From the NCBI GenBank assembly GCA_963773735.1, contig CAVZCK010000031.1:1-64000 (forward strand): a stretch of 64,000 bases of DNA. Direction: 5' to 3'. The notes under the pieces were generated by a model, which saw only the letters and a list, made by a program, of their open reading frames with translations, searched no databases and was not told where the DNA came from. Of this stretch, positions 18,381 to 28,953 are shown piece after piece (positions within the stretch are counted from its first letter, which is position 1; each line of letters starts with the position of its first letter). The position numbers and the translations under genes were made by a program. Source of the DNA: CAVZCK01 sp963773735 (GTDB lineage: Bacteria; Pseudomonadota; Alphaproteobacteria; Rhizobiales; Rhodomicrobiaceae).

Positions 18381-19752
18381 CTACCGCACCTCGACCGTGA
18401 GGCGCATATTCGGGTGAATGCCGCAAAAGATCTCGAACGAGCCGGCCTGTTTGAACGGAATGGCGATGCGCTCGCCCGGCTCCTGAATGCCGGAGTTGAA
18501 TTTCATCCGCGGATCGAACACCCGCACATTATGCGGCCGCGTATCCTCGTTGAGGACCGTCAGCGTCTCGCCCTTGGCAATCTCGATGCGTCCCGGCACA
18601 AAGGTCTTGTTTTCCTGACTGACCGTCGAGGTGGCGACGACCGGCGGGGCCGGCTCCAGAGATTTTCCATCGGGCAAATGAATATCGGTGGCCGGCTTGG
18701 GAGGCTGCTCGCTCGACAGACTTTCGAGGAAGGCGATCAGGTCGCTCTGCTCCTCGGGGCTGAGCGATAGGTTCTTCGGGAAATCGGGCGAGCGCGTCGG
18801 CCGCTTAACGCCCCCAGATTCATAATGGCTGATCACGTCGTCGAGCGTCGCCAGCGAGCCATCATGCATATAGGGCGCGGTCCAGACCAGCTCGCGCAGG
18901 CTCGGCGTCTTGAAGGCGTGGTTCGACTTCGGGCAGGCCGATGACCGGGCCGCGGCCGAGATCGTCGCCCGGCAGGCCGATATCGTGGAAGCCGTAATCA
19001 GTGAAAGCCCAGCCGGAATGGCAATTGCTGCATTGCGCCTTGCCGGTGAACAGCTTGAAGCCGCGGATCTCGGCCTCGGAGAGCGCCGTGGCGTCGCCCT
19101 CGACCCAGCGATCGAACCGCGTGCGCGGCGAGACGAAGGTGCGCTCGAAGCTGGCGAGAGCTTTCACGATATGGTCCGGCGTGATGCCCGGATCGTCCGG
19201 GAACGCCTTGGCGAAATCCTCGGCATAGCCCGGATCGGCGGCGATCTTTTCCGCTCCGCGGGCGAGCGGTTGGCCCATCTCTTTCGGGTTCTCGATCGGA
19301 CCAAAGGCCTGCGCCTCCAGTGAGTTGGCCCGGCCGTCCCAGAACAGAGCCCGCGCCCAGGCAACGTTCCAGAGCGAAGGCGTGTGACGCGGCAGCGACA
19401 CCTTTGCGATGCCCTTGCCGCGCGCGACGCCGTCGGTGAAGGACAGCGCCGGATCATGGCAGTTCGAACAGGCGATCTTGTCGTTGGCCGACAGCCGGAC
19501 CTCGTTGAACAGCCGCGCGCCGAGAGCGATGCGTTGCGGCGAAGGGATGTTGTCCGCCGGAACCGGCACGAGGTCGGGGCGGCGAAACTGCGCTTGCAGC
19601 TTGGCGAGCGCGGCGGCGGGATCGGACGGTTCCGGAGCGGCGGTGAAATGGGCTGCGACCGATACGCTCAGCAAGCCGGCGGCGAAAGCCGCCAGCACTA
19701 GGACCGCTGCCCGGACACTGCCGGGCCTCAATTTTGAGACAAAGCCGCTCAT
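18381..19752 (-). CDS. Di-heme cytochrome c peroxidase (MauG/CcpA type) fused to a cupredoxin domain (one frameshift)
   Basis: About 456 residues, exported: an N-terminal hydrophobic segment (AAVLVLAAFAAGLLSVSVAA) precedes the peroxidase. Two haem sites are visible, IACSNCHDPALSF and AQCSNCHSGWAFTD. An extra base near 18925 interrupts the peroxidase before HAFKTPSLREL; it resumes to YMHDGSLATLDDVISHYESG. After a Pro-rich linker comes a plastocyanin-like domain: a His in NEDTRPHNVRVFD and the Cys-x2-His-x2-Met cluster FEIFCGIHPNMRL, which together make a complete type 1 copper site. The fusion suggests electron transfer between copper and haem in the periplasm. It overlaps the stop of the preceding gene by four bases, so the two form one operon. 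Confidence 0.82.
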
Positions 19753-20662
19753 CCACCCGCATTCAACAATGGACTGGCCGCAAGCTCGATGCGCGAAATG
19801 TCGGCGAGCACCGTCTCATGATCCTTGACCGGCGTCTCCGGCGGCACCGGCGCGGGCCAGGCTTTCTTCAGCTCGGTAAATCCTGCCCGGACCTGGGTTA
19901 AAGCATCCTTGTCGACCTTTTCAAGATCGCCCGCAATGCCTTCGACGAGGATGTCCGCATACCAGACGAAGCCGCGCGAATCCTGATACTCGACGGGATT
20001 GGCGAGGCGGCCGTTCTCTATAGCCTCTTCATATTCGGAGGCGGCCGATTTCAGCATCGCCAGCACCGTCTGCATGGTCATGCCGACGCGCGGCTTGAGA
20101 AATTTGCCCATCTGCCTTGGTGGCGCTGGTCATCTCCTGATCCACCGTTTTCCACGCCGCTTCATAGGCGTCCATCTTCTTGGCTTTGACCGTCTGCGCC
20201 AGCGCCTTCAGAGCGGCATCGAACTGGTGGATGCCCTGGCCTTGCAGCGTCGGCCTGATGCTTGCATAAAGCTCCTCGATGGGATGATGGAAATGCGGCA
20301 ATGCGTCATCCCAGCGCCCCTGCTTGACCAGCTCGTCGCCGACGAGAAGATGACCGCGAACAAGACCCATATTGCGGAAGAACTTGACCCGCGGGTCAAG
20401 ACCTGCGCGCGCCGGCTTCGCCCGCCTCCCCGCCTTCGCCGGTGGCTTTGGCCTTGGCCTCGGCGCCATCAGCGTCATGCGCCTCGCCCTCATGCTTCAT
20501 TCCCGCTTGGGCAAGCTGCGTAGCGCTTGCCGCAGGCGCCTTCATCGAGACCGACGGCGTCTCCTCCGCCGTCGAGGATTGGGCGGCGCCCGATCCAATC
20601 AGCGCGGCGGCGCCAAGTCCGAGCCAGATTTTACGCGATCGGCGTCTTGTCATTCCAGTCAC
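19749..20662 (-). CDS. Hypothetical exported helical protein (two frameshifts)
   Basis: About 300 residues, not recognised. The N-terminus has basic residues and a hydrophobic stretch (KIWLGLGAAALIGSGAA) and looks like a signal peptide, followed by an Ala/Glu/Gly-rich linker. Then come predicted helices with GRWDDALPHFHHPIEELYAS, which holds a His/Glu cluster that could bind metal. Breaks near 20408 (+1) and 20112 (extra G before ATGGGCAAA) split it into three frames; one-base removals join them smoothly. Its coupling to the di-heme peroxidase-cupredoxin gene suggests a periplasmic partner or substrate. The start could also be ATG 20653. Confidence 0.6.
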
Positions 20663-20827
20663 CTTTGGTTACGCATCTCGGCGATGCCTAGTTTAGAATT
20701 ATAATAATTCACAACTACTTAGCGTTTTACTTGGACCACAAATACGTGAGAATTAGAGGTGAGGCAATCCTCGAAATAAAGGCGACCGCCGCGATTTGCC
20801 GCAGCGGCACAAATGGAGCACTGCGTC

Positions 20828-21487
20828 ATGCAAATATCGATCGCCGATGTCCTCACCGCCGCCGAGATCGCGGCGGCCCGGAAGCTGCTCGACAAGGCCA
20901 AATTCGAAAGCGGACGGCGAACGGCGGGGTGGGCCGCTGGCGCGGTCAAAGACAATATGCAGGCGGTCGGGGATCTGGCCGTCGAGGAGCTGCGCGATCG
21001 GCTCGTCGCGCGCATCAAGGCGAATGCGCTGTTCAAGATCGCGGCCCGCCCGAAGGACGTCATCGGCGTGCTGTTCTCCCGCTATGGCGCCGGGCAGTCC
21101 TATGGCAGCCACGTGGACAATGCGATCATGCAGGGTCAGCGCACCGACGTTTCGTTCACCCTGTTCCTCTCCGATCCGGGAAGCTATGAGGGCGGCGAGC
21201 TCGTCGTCGAAACGCCGGGCGGCGAGGACGCCATCAAGCTCGATGCCGGCGGCATTTTCGCCTATCCGTCCACCTCGCTGCACCGGGTCGCGCCGGTGAC
21301 GAAGGGCGAGAGGCTGGTGATGGTCGGCTGGGTGCGCAGCTTCATCAGGGATGCTGGCCAGCGCGAATTGCTGTTCGATCTTGAGACAGCGCAGCGTGCG
21401 ATTTTTGAGCGGCAGGGCAAGACCGCCGAGTTCGACCTTGTCTCGAAGTCGCTGACCAATCTCCTGCGCATGTGGGTGACGGACTAG
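20828..21487 (+). CDS. PKHD-type Fe(II)/2-oxoglutarate dioxygenase (PiuC/YbiX-like)
   Basis: A 219-residue enzyme starting MQISIADVLTAAEIAAARKL. The iron ligands are visible: His and Asp in SYGSHVDNAIM, the distal His in YPSTSLHRVAPVTKGERL, and the 2-oxoglutarate-binding Arg in the last motif. The family (PKHD hydroxylase) is often linked to iron uptake, but no TonB receptor is adjacent here. It is divergent from the secreted protein/peroxidase operon, with 165 bases between, and is intact. Its target is unknown. Confidence 0.85.
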   Translation: MQISIADVLTAAEIAAARKLLDKAKFESGRRTAGWAAGAVKDNMQAVGDLAVEELRDRLVARIKANALFKIAARPKDVIGVLFSRYGAGQSYGSHVDNAIMQGQRTDVSFTLFLSDPGSYEGGELVVETPGGEDAIKLDAGGIFAYPSTSLHRVAPVTKGERLVMVGWVRSFIRDAGQRELLFDLETAQRAIFERQGKTAEFDLVSKSLTNLLRMWVTD

Positions 21488-21617
21488 CGGAACCGTCCGC
21501 GTGGAATAAATGGCCCTCTGCGCGAGAGGATCGAGAATTGGTTTGCGTGGCTTTGTACCCGATCAAACGTTCATTTTCGCATCAGCGCTACCATATAAAA
21601 ATCCTAAGGAGCGCCAA

Positions 21618-22509
21618 ATGCCACAGGAATATCAGATCGATATGTCGGTGAAACCTGAAGTCACCGCTTTCTTCGACCCGGACACCAATACGATTTCCTA
21701 CGTCGTCAAGGACCCGAATTCGAAGAGCTGCGCCATCATCGATTCCGTGATGGATATCGATTACGCCGCCGGTCATATCAGCCATGGGTCGGCCGATAAG
21801 ATCGTCGAATTCGTCCGGGACAGGGGCCTCAAAGTCGAGTGGCTCATCGAGACGCACGCCCATGCGGATCATCTCTCAGCCGCGCCGTACATTCAGAGCA
21901 AGCTCGGCGGCAAGATCGGCATCGGCGAAAATATCAGCGATCGTTCAGGACGTCTTCGGCAAGGTCTTCAACGAAGGGACCGAATTTCAGCGCGACGGCA
22001 GCCAGTTCGACCGGCTGTTCAAGGACGGCGACAGCTATCAGATCGGCTCGATGAAAGCGTTTGCCATCCATACGCCGGGCCACACCCCGGCCTGCATGAC
22101 GCATGTGATCGGCAACGCGGCCTTCGTCGGCGACACGCTGTTCATGCCGGATGGCGGCACTGCCCGCGCGGACTTCCCCGGCGGCGATGCGCGCGAGCTC
22201 TACCGCTCGATCAGGAAAGTGCTGTCGCTGCCCGGCAAGATGCGTCTGTTCATGTGCCATGACTACGCGCCGGGCGGCCGCGAGATCCGCTGGGAAACCA
22301 CGGTCGCCGAGGAGCGGGCGAACAACATCCACGTCCGCGACGGCATTTCCGAGGACGAGTTCGTCCGCATGCGCACCGCACGCGACAAGACACTGGGGAT
22401 GCCGACGCTGATCATCCCCTCGATCCAGGTAAACATCCGCGGTGGCAAGCTGCCGTCGGCGGAGGACAATGGCACGCGCTATCTCAAAGTGCCGGTGAAC
22501 AAGCTGTAA
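21618..22509 (+). CDS. Metallo-beta-lactamase fold hydrolase, persulfide dioxygenase/Blh-like (one frameshift)
   Basis: About 296 residues. The metal motif is IETHAHADHLSAAPYIQSKL; HTPGHTPACMTHVIG and GDTLFMPDGGTARADFPGG supply the other ligands. This arrangement is that of the Blh/ETHE1-like persulfide dioxygenases, which oxidise glutathione persulfide to sulfite. ATG 21618 follows AAGGAG. An extra base near 21941 breaks it; removing it gives NISDVQDVFGKVFNEG. A sulfide dehydrogenase flavoprotein lies 5 kb downstream, consistent with sulfide detoxification. A generic glyoxalase-like function cannot be excluded. Confidence 0.8.
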
Positions 22510-22649
22510 CGCCGAGCCGGCATCTGGCGCTCGGGCAGCAGTCATCGCGTCGAGGCCAGTCCCCGCGCCGCCGGCGCGCTCATAGAAATCCCTTTGCATC
22601 GGGCACTTGGCGGCGTTAGATGGCCGCCAAATCGCGAGGGGCAGCCAGC

Positions 22650-23632
22650 ATGAAACATCTGCGCACGCGCGTATTGGTGACGGGCGGAGCCGGCTTTATC
22701 GGATCGCATTTATGCGAGCGGCTGCTCAAGGATGGCGCCGACGTCCTGTGCATCGACAATCTGTTCACGGGCACCAAGGACAATCTCCGGGCGCTGCTCA
22801 GCCAGCCGAGTTTCGAGTTCCAGCGCCACGATGTGACCTTCCCGCTCTATGTCGAGGTTGACGCGATCTACAATCTCGCCTGTCCGGCAAGCCCCTATCA
22901 TTATCAGCACGACCCGGTGCAGACCGTAAAAACTTCGGTGCATGGCGCCATCAACATGCTTGGCCTTGCCAAACGCACCGGCGCCCGGATTCTGCAGGCC
23001 TCGACCAGCGAGGTTTATGGCAATCCGTCGACGCCATCCGCAGGTCGAGAGCTATTGGGGCAGCGTCAATCCGATCGGGCCGCGCTCCTGCTATGATGAG
23101 GGCAAGCGCTGCGCCGAAACGCTGTTCTTCGACTATCACCGCCAGCACAAGGTCGACATCCGCGTCGCCCGCATCTTCAACACCTATGGCCCCCGTATGC
23201 ACCCGAATGACGGGCGGGTGGTCTCGAATTTCATCATGCAGGCGCTGCGCGCCGAACCGATCACGATCGCCGGCGACGGCTCGCAGACCCGCTCCTTCTG
23301 CTATATCGACGACCTCGTGGACGGCCTGATCCGCTATATGGCGCTGGACGGCGTCGAGCCTGGGCCAGTCAATCTGGGAAATCCTAACGAGATCACCATC
23401 GCGCGAACTCGCCGAGACGATCCTTGAGCTGACGGCAAGCCGTTCACCGATCGTGCGCAGGCCCCTGCCGCAGGACGATCCCGTCCGCCGCCGGCCGGCC
23501 ATCGAGCTGGCGCGCGCGAAGCTGAACTGGGACCCGCGCGTGCCCTTGCGCGAGGGCCTTGCCAAGACCATCGCCTATTTCGACGGCCTGCTGCGCGACT
23601 TCGGCAAGGACGCGCTCCAGCGCGTGATGTGA
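22650..23632 (+). CDS. UDP-glucuronate decarboxylase-like NAD-dependent epimerase/dehydratase (two frameshifts)
   Basis: An extended SDR of about 326 residues. The NAD site is VLVTGGAGFIGSHLCERLL; the catalytic Tyr-Lys is in SCYDEGKRCAETLFFDY; NTYGPRM and SFCYIDDLVDGLIRYM are typical of UDP-xylose synthase (Uxs) and ArnA decarboxylase domains. Extra bases near 23034 and 23400 split it; after correction the segments STHPQVESYWG and ITIRELAETILEL read smoothly. It ends one base before the ArnC-like glycosyltransferase gene. The pair suggests a UDP-pentose or UDP-4-keto-pentose made for transfer to undecaprenyl phosphate. Confidence 0.83.
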
Positions 23633-23633
23633 C

Positions 23634-24600
23634 ATGGCCGCGGAACGCTGGGCGCTGGTCACCCCCGTCTTCGAAGACCGCGAGAGTTTTGGCGCGCTCT
23701 GCCGGGCGCTTGCGGCGCAGCCGCTCGGCATCGAGCTGCATGTTGTCGCCGTCGATGACGGCTCGCTCATCGCCCCGCCCGCCCATGACGACATCGCCGA
23801 GGCCGGGCTCAGCGGCGAGGTGCTGCATCTGGCCCGCAATGTCGGCCATCAGGCCGCGATCGCCATTGGCCTCATCCATGCGGCGAGCCTCGACCGGCTG
23901 GCCGGCTGCATCGTCATGGACTCCGACGGCGAGGATGCGCCGGAAGCGCTGTCTTCGCTCATCGCTGCCATTCGCAGCGGCAATTTCGATGTGGCGGTGG
24001 CGCAGCGGGCCAAGCGCAGCAAGTCGCTGCTCTTCCGCACCTTCTACTCGCTCTATCGCCAGGCTTTTCGCCTGCTGACTGGGCAAGTCATCCGCTTCGG
24101 CAATTTCATGGTGCTGACGCCGCGCGCGCTGAGGCGCCTTGCCGCCATGCACGAGACCTGGACGCATGTCGCCGGGGCAGTCGTCAAGGCGCGGCTCCGC
24201 CGGGCGGAGATCCCGACGAACCGGGCGAAGCGCTATTTCGGCCAGTCGAAAATGAACTTCGTCTCGCTGGTCCTGCATGGCATGCGGGCGGTGATGGTAT
24301 TCGGCGACGCAGTCGTCACGCGCATGACGGTCGTCTGCGGGCTCATGGCCGGCCTGACCAGCATCAGCATCGCCATGGCCGTGCTTTTGAAGCTTGTCGG
24401 CATGGCGACGCCCGGGATGGGTGACGTCCGTCACCGGCTTCAGCCTGTCGCTGTTTCTGCAGACCGGCATCCTGGCGATGATCACGCTGCTCATGAACGG
24501 CACCAGCCGTGTCGAAGCGCCGGCCGCTCTCGCCGAGCGGGCGCGGGCGACGATCGAGAGCATCGAACGCGCACCCGCCGTGCAAAAAGTTCGGGCCTAA
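23634..24600 (+). CDS. Family 2 glycosyltransferase, ArnC/polyprenyl-phosphate type (one frameshift)
   Basis: About 322 residues. The GT-A domain has LVTPVFEDRESFGALCRAL, VAVDDGSL and the DxD-like MDSDGEDAPE; GQSKMNFVSLVLHGMRAV precedes two C-terminal membrane helices, as in ArnC and DPM1-like transferases that load undecaprenyl or dolichyl phosphate. An extra G near 24414 breaks the reading between the two helices; it resumes GWVTSVTGFSLSLFLQTG and ends at 24600. It is immediately downstream of the decarboxylase gene. With the aminotransferase, flippase pair and ArnT-like gene at 29.8-33.5 kb it would supply a lipid-linked aminosugar. Confidence 0.8.
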
Positions 24601-24734
24601 GCAGGTTTGCGCCGCCTCTCCAACGCTGGTGCGCGCTGGCTGCCGTGTTTTGCGGCTCCGGCCCGGATGGCATTGGGCCGCGCGTGACCCGAAGCTGCCG
24701 TTTGTCTGGCGCCGCAAGCATCCGAACATACACC

Positions 24735-26924
24735 CTAGCTTTCAGCCCCGGCGACGACCGCAGGTTTGAGTTGCACCGGAACGCCGTTCAGGATTGATTG
24801 TCCGACTACGCCTTCGACATCGCCATCGTCCGTCCAGTCGTTGACGGATACACCGGGGTGTGAGGCGGCCACCTTTTGCCAGCCTCCGACCTCACCATGT
24901 CCCCAGCCATGCGGCAGGCTCACCACGCCCGGCGACATCTCATCGCTGATGCGCACGGGGACAAGTCCGCGATGAACGCGGCTCTCAAGCATCGCCATCT
25001 CGCCATCGCGAACGGGAACGCGCTCCGCATCTCTGGGATGGACTAGAAGCACGCAGCGCTCACGACCAGAGACGAGAGCCTCAACGTTGTGCATCCAGCT
25101 GTTGCTGCTGCGCAGATCGCGCCGGCCGATGAGCAGTAGCTCGTCGTCACGTGCCATCTCATTCGCTTCGAACTCACGGAGCGCCTGCAATATCGGCTTG
25201 GAGGCAAGATGAATGCGCCGGTCGCGGTGGAGAATGCGCCGGGATATGCCGGGCTTAAGCGGGCCAAGATCGACGCCATGCGGGGACTTGGCGAGTCGCT
25301 GCAGGCTCAACCCTTTCGACCAGGGCAGATAGCGATCGCCATGGGGTCCGAAGCGGAGGAACACATCGAGGGTCGACTTGGGCGTCCAACGCAACCCAAG
25401 CTTTCGAGCAAGACGAATGGTCCTGTCGATAAGGACGATGCCGCTCGCACCGCCGCCGAGCCGCTCGGCGATCTCAAGCAGGATTTCCCAATCGGCGCGC
25501 TCATCGGGGCTGCGTTCAAAGACGGCGGGACACCAACGCGCCACATTGCGCACAGCAAAATTCGACAAAAAGCTATCGAAATGGTCTTCTGCCATGGTCC
25601 AGCATGGCGGCAAAATCACATCGGCATGGCGGGTCGTCTCGTTGACATAGAGGTCGACCGCGACCATGAAGTCGAGGCGAGCGAGTGCTTTTGCAAGTCT
25701 TTGGCCGTTGGGCACCGAAAGCACGGGATTGCCGGCATAGGTAATGAGAGCCTTGACTTGGCCCTTGCCGTCCGTCTCGATTTCTTCCGCCATCACCGTG
25801 CCGGGCAACTCGCCGAACATCTCGGGAAGCTTGCGCACGCGGCTCTTCCAGCGGGCGTAGCCGTCATTGAAATAGGGTGAGAGCGCGGAGACATTAATGG
25901 CCGGTGTAGGCAGCATGGCGCCGCCAATTTCCCCCATGCGGCCGGCGACAATATTGAGAAGGTCGGTTGCAAAGGTGGCCAGCGTGCCGAACCGATTGTT
26001 GCACGCACCGATGCGTGAATAGACGACGCCCGTTGACGCGTTCGCAAATTCTCGGGCGAGCCGTCGAATGGTGTCGGCATCAATGCCGGTCTGAACGGTA
26101 ACGCGCTCAGGTGTGAAGGCGGCCAGCTGGCCGCGGATCTCGGCCCAACCACGGGTTGCCTTTCTGATCCGCCGCTCGTCGATTTTTCCGTCCGCCAGCA
26201 ATGTTTGCGCCATAGCGAGAAGAAGCCCAGCATCGCCTCCCGGGCGGATCGCAATCCACTCGTCCGCCTCCCGTGCCGTCTCGGTGCGACGAGGATCCAC
26301 CACGACCATGCGGCCGCCTCGCTCACGAATGGCGCGCAGCCGCCGGCGCATGTCGGGTGCCGACATTAAACTGCCATTCGAGACCCAAGGATTGGCACCG
26401 ACGCAGAGGAAATATTGCGTGCGGTTAATATCGGGGACAGGGGTGACGAGCGAGGAGCCATAAAGAAGATAGGACACCGCCCAGCGCGGGCTTGTATCCT
26501 GCGAGCCTGGGCCGAAGCAATTGTGCGTGCCGACCGCGCGGGCGAAACTCGCACGCAAAGACAGCATCCCGTAATTGTGGATGATGGGGTTGCCCATATA
26601 GATCGCGATCGCATCTGCGCCGTAATTCCTGCGCACGGCCCGAAGGCGCTGCTCGATAAGATTAAACGCTTCGGCCCAGCCGATCGGGACAAAGCTGCCG
26701 TCAGCCAATCGTTTTATCGGGCTGCGCAGCCGATCTGGATCATGATGAACATCGCCGATGGCGACGCCCTTGGGACAGATATAGCCATGTGAGAAGGGAT
26801 CTTCTTCATCGCCGCGGACTGAAAGGATCTGATCGCCTTCGACTTCGAGCTTGAGCCCGCACATGGCTTCGCAGAGCGTGCAGGTCCGAAACACTGTGCG
26901 CAACATGGTCATGGTATTACTCAC
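24735..26924 (-). CDS. Molybdopterin-dependent oxidoreductase with N-terminal [4Fe-4S] site
   Basis: A 729-residue member of the DMSO-reductase/formate-dehydrogenase superfamily. The Fe-S cysteines are RTCTLCEAMCGLKL and the following HGYICPKG. Then come the molybdopterin domains (VVVDPRRTETAREADEW, ITYAGNPVLSVPNG, ADVILPPCWTMAEDHFDS) and the C-terminal MopB-binding barrel (RRDLRSSNSWMHNVEAL; VSLPHGWGHGE). No twin-arginine signal is present, so it is probably cytoplasmic. No small Fe-S or membrane subunit is adjacent. It is intact over 2.2 kb and reads less GC-rich than its neighbours, hinting at separate acquisition. The substrate is unknown. It converges on the glycosyltransferase gene. Confidence 0.85.
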   Translation of the reverse strand: MSNTMTMLRTVFRTCTLCEAMCGLKLEVEGDQILSVRGDEEDPFSHGYICPKGVAIGDVHHDPDRLRSPIKRLADGSFVPIGWAEAFNLIEQRLRAVRRNYGADAIAIYMGNPIIHNYGMLSLRASFARAVGTHNCFGPGSQDTSPRWAVSYLLYGSSLVTPVPDINRTQYFLCVGANPWVSNGSLMSAPDMRRRLRAIRERGGRMVVVDPRRTETAREADEWIAIRPGGDAGLLLAMAQTLLADGKIDERRIRKATRGWAEIRGQLAAFTPERVTVQTGIDADTIRRLAREFANASTGVVYSRIGACNNRFGTLATFATDLLNIVAGRMGEIGGAMLPTPAINVSALSPYFNDGYARWKSRVRKLPEMFGELPGTVMAEEIETDGKGQVKALITYAGNPVLSVPNGQRLAKALARLDFMVAVDLYVNETTRHADVILPPCWTMAEDHFDSFLSNFAVRNVARWCPAVFERSPDERADWEILLEIAERLGGGASGIVLIDRTIRLARKLGLRWTPKSTLDVFLRFGPHGDRYLPWSKGLSLQRLAKSPHGVDLGPLKPGISRRILHRDRRIHLASKPILQALREFEANEMARDDELLLIGRRDLRSSNSWMHNVEALVSGRERCVLLVHPRDAERVPVRDGEMAMLESRVHRGLVPVRISDEMSPGVVSLPHGWGHGEVGGWQKVAASHPGVSVNDWTDDGDVEGVVGQSILNGVPVQLKPAVVAGAES

Positions 26925-27506
26925 GATCTCGCAACGTGCGTGGAACGCAGACGAAAATCTTATAGAAAGAATGCGAAGGCATCTATCCCGCTGAGATGTC
27001 TCTTATTGACCCCGGCTGACCTAAACACTTCAGACCGCGGTAAAAATACCAGCTCGCAACGGAGGCCTGCTTCAGCCCTGAGACCCGACGACGTCACCGG
27101 GTGATGATTAATCCTGTTAGAGCAATGCTCTTCGGTTCAGTCTGACCAGGACTGGTGGTAGCCTGCACCATGCGCAAGGCGGACCACGCAGGAGTGAGAT
27201 CAGCGATGTCAGACAATGGAGTTTGACAACAGTGCCTCATTAGAGCAGCGGGCATGCCGATCTATTATTGCAAATGGAATCGCTCTGCTCCCCAGCCAAT
27301 AAGAACCGGTTGTCGCTGCGGGATGAACCTAATCGCCGCCGGGCGGACCGGACCTGCGGACACCGCAAACGTCTGCACCGCACCGGCAGTTGGATCCCTC
27401 AAGCACTGCAACAACAACCGCTTCGATACGACATGGACCGCATGGGTATTTTTTGGCATTATTCTTCCTCTGTTTACAAAAATATTCCAATTTCAGGGAG
27501 GAAGAA
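26925..27506. other. Long intergenic region upstream of the sulfide dehydrogenase gene
   Basis: A divergent region of 582 bases between the Mo enzyme (minus) and fccB (plus). It is AT-richer than its surroundings. A short frame at 27254-27535 has no homology I recognise. No CxxCH haem motif is seen, so a cytochrome fccA gene is not here. GGGAGG at 27498-27503 is the fccB ribosome binding site. The region probably holds both promoters; no clear consensus was found. Confidence 0.5.
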
Positions 27507-28858
27507 ATGAAATCTCATTCGTCGCGAGAAGCTGAAGAGTCGCGGGCGGCGCCGGTTTTTGAAGCTTTCAGCAGGCTCGATGCTGGTGGCGGCCGCGGGA
27601 GGAAGCGCGGCGGTCACGTTACCCACGACGGCGTCGGCGGCGGCCAGCGGACGGACGAACCGGCCCGCCGATCTGCCGGCGCCCAAGGGGCCGCGCTGCG
27701 TCGTCATCGGCGGCGGCGCGTCCGGGGCGACCATGGCCAAGTATCTCAAGAAGGAAAATCCCAAGTTCGACGTGGTCATGGTCGAGCCCAACGCCACCTA
27801 CATGTCCTGCTTCCTGAGCAATCTGTGGCTCGATGATCTCATCGACCTGAAGACGCTTGCAGCACTCGTTTTGTGATGCTGCGAACGCCAATGGCTACGT
27901 GTGGCTGCAGGGCAAGCTGATCGATCTCGACCGCGACGCCAAGCGCGCATTCACCAGCGAGGGATACATCGACTACCAGTACATCGTCCTGGCGCCGGGC
28001 ATCGACTACAACTATGCCTCCATCGGCATCAAGGACCCGGAAATGGAGATCGCGTGCGCGCAGAACTTCCCGGCCGGCTTCAAGCCGGGCTCGGAACATC
28101 TGTCGATCAAGAAGAAGCTCGCGAATTTCGAGAGCGGCATCTTCCTGACAACGGTGCCGACCGGCAACTACCGCTGCCTGCCCGCGCCTTATGAGCGCGC
28201 GTGCATGATCGCCAACTATTTCAAGAAGAACAAAATCAAGGGCAAGGTGGTGTTGCTCGATCCAGGCGAGAAGCCGTTCGCGCCCAAGGCGCCGGGCTTT
28301 CTCGCCGCGTTCAAGCGAACTGTACAAGGATATCATCGAGTACCAGCCGTCGACCATGATCAAGTCGGTGGACCCGATCAAGAAGACGGTTACGACCGAG
28401 TTCGATACCATCAAGTTCGACGATGCGGCGATCTATCCGCGCGTGCGCGCCGCAAGCTGATCGAGGATCTCGGGCTGCACGACCCGAAGAGCCCGCAGCT
28501 GGAGGCCGACATCGACGTCTACAAGTACTTCGCCAAGGGCGACAAGACCTGCTACGTCACCGGCGATTGCCGGCCGATGCGCTTCTCCAAATCGGGCAAC
28601 ACCGCCAACAGCGAGGCGCATTACGTCGCCAAGTGATCGCCGCGCTCGAGAGCCGGAAAGGACATCGATTGGGTCAGCCCGCAGACCATCTGCTACTCGA
28701 TGGTCAACGGCACGCCGGAGGAAGCCATCGTGGTGAAGGCCAAATATGCCAAGCAAGGCTTCGGCTTCACCGACGTGGAGGTCGACAACAAGCGGTCGGC
28801 GTCGCTCGGCAAGGCCACCCATGAGTGGGGCGCGGGCCTCTATCGCGATATGTTCTAG
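27507..28858 (+). CDS. fccB: Sulfide dehydrogenase [flavocytochrome c] flavoprotein subunit (six or so frameshifts)
   Basis: A periplasmic FAD protein that oxidises sulfide. It begins MKSHSSR and, after a +1 at 27528, has the twin-arginine signal RRRFLKLSAGSMLVAAAGG. The FAD motif is CVVIGGGASGATMAKYL. The redox cysteines of the family appear in NYRCLPAPYERA and TICYSMVNGTPEEA. Breaks near 27857, 28316, 28453, 28633 and 28650 (mixed +1 and -1) split the gene; the corrected product is about 450 residues ending GAGLYRDMF. No c-type cytochrome partner gene is adjacent; a Rieske protein follows instead. Six indels in 1.35 kb is the worst density in the window, so real decay cannot be fully excluded. 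Confidence 0.8.
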
Positions 28859-28953
28859 GCTCCATGAAAAATCGCGGACGATCCCATCGGGGCAATGCAG
28901 GCAGGACGCTGCCCTGCCTGCGGGCCCATCAACACGGCCTCAACGCGGTACGA

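Noticed and set aside
18381..20662. Methanobactin-type MbnH/MbnP pair
   Set aside because: The peroxidase carries a cupredoxin not expected in MbnH, and the partner shows none of the features I associate with MbnP; no mbn precursor seen.
23334..24563. 409-codon antisense frame over the ArnC-like gene
   Set aside because: Composition is that of a reverse-frame artefact and it crosses two recognised genes.
26925..27506. A cytochrome (fccA) gene upstream of fccB
   Set aside because: No CxxCH haem motif in any frame of the region as read.
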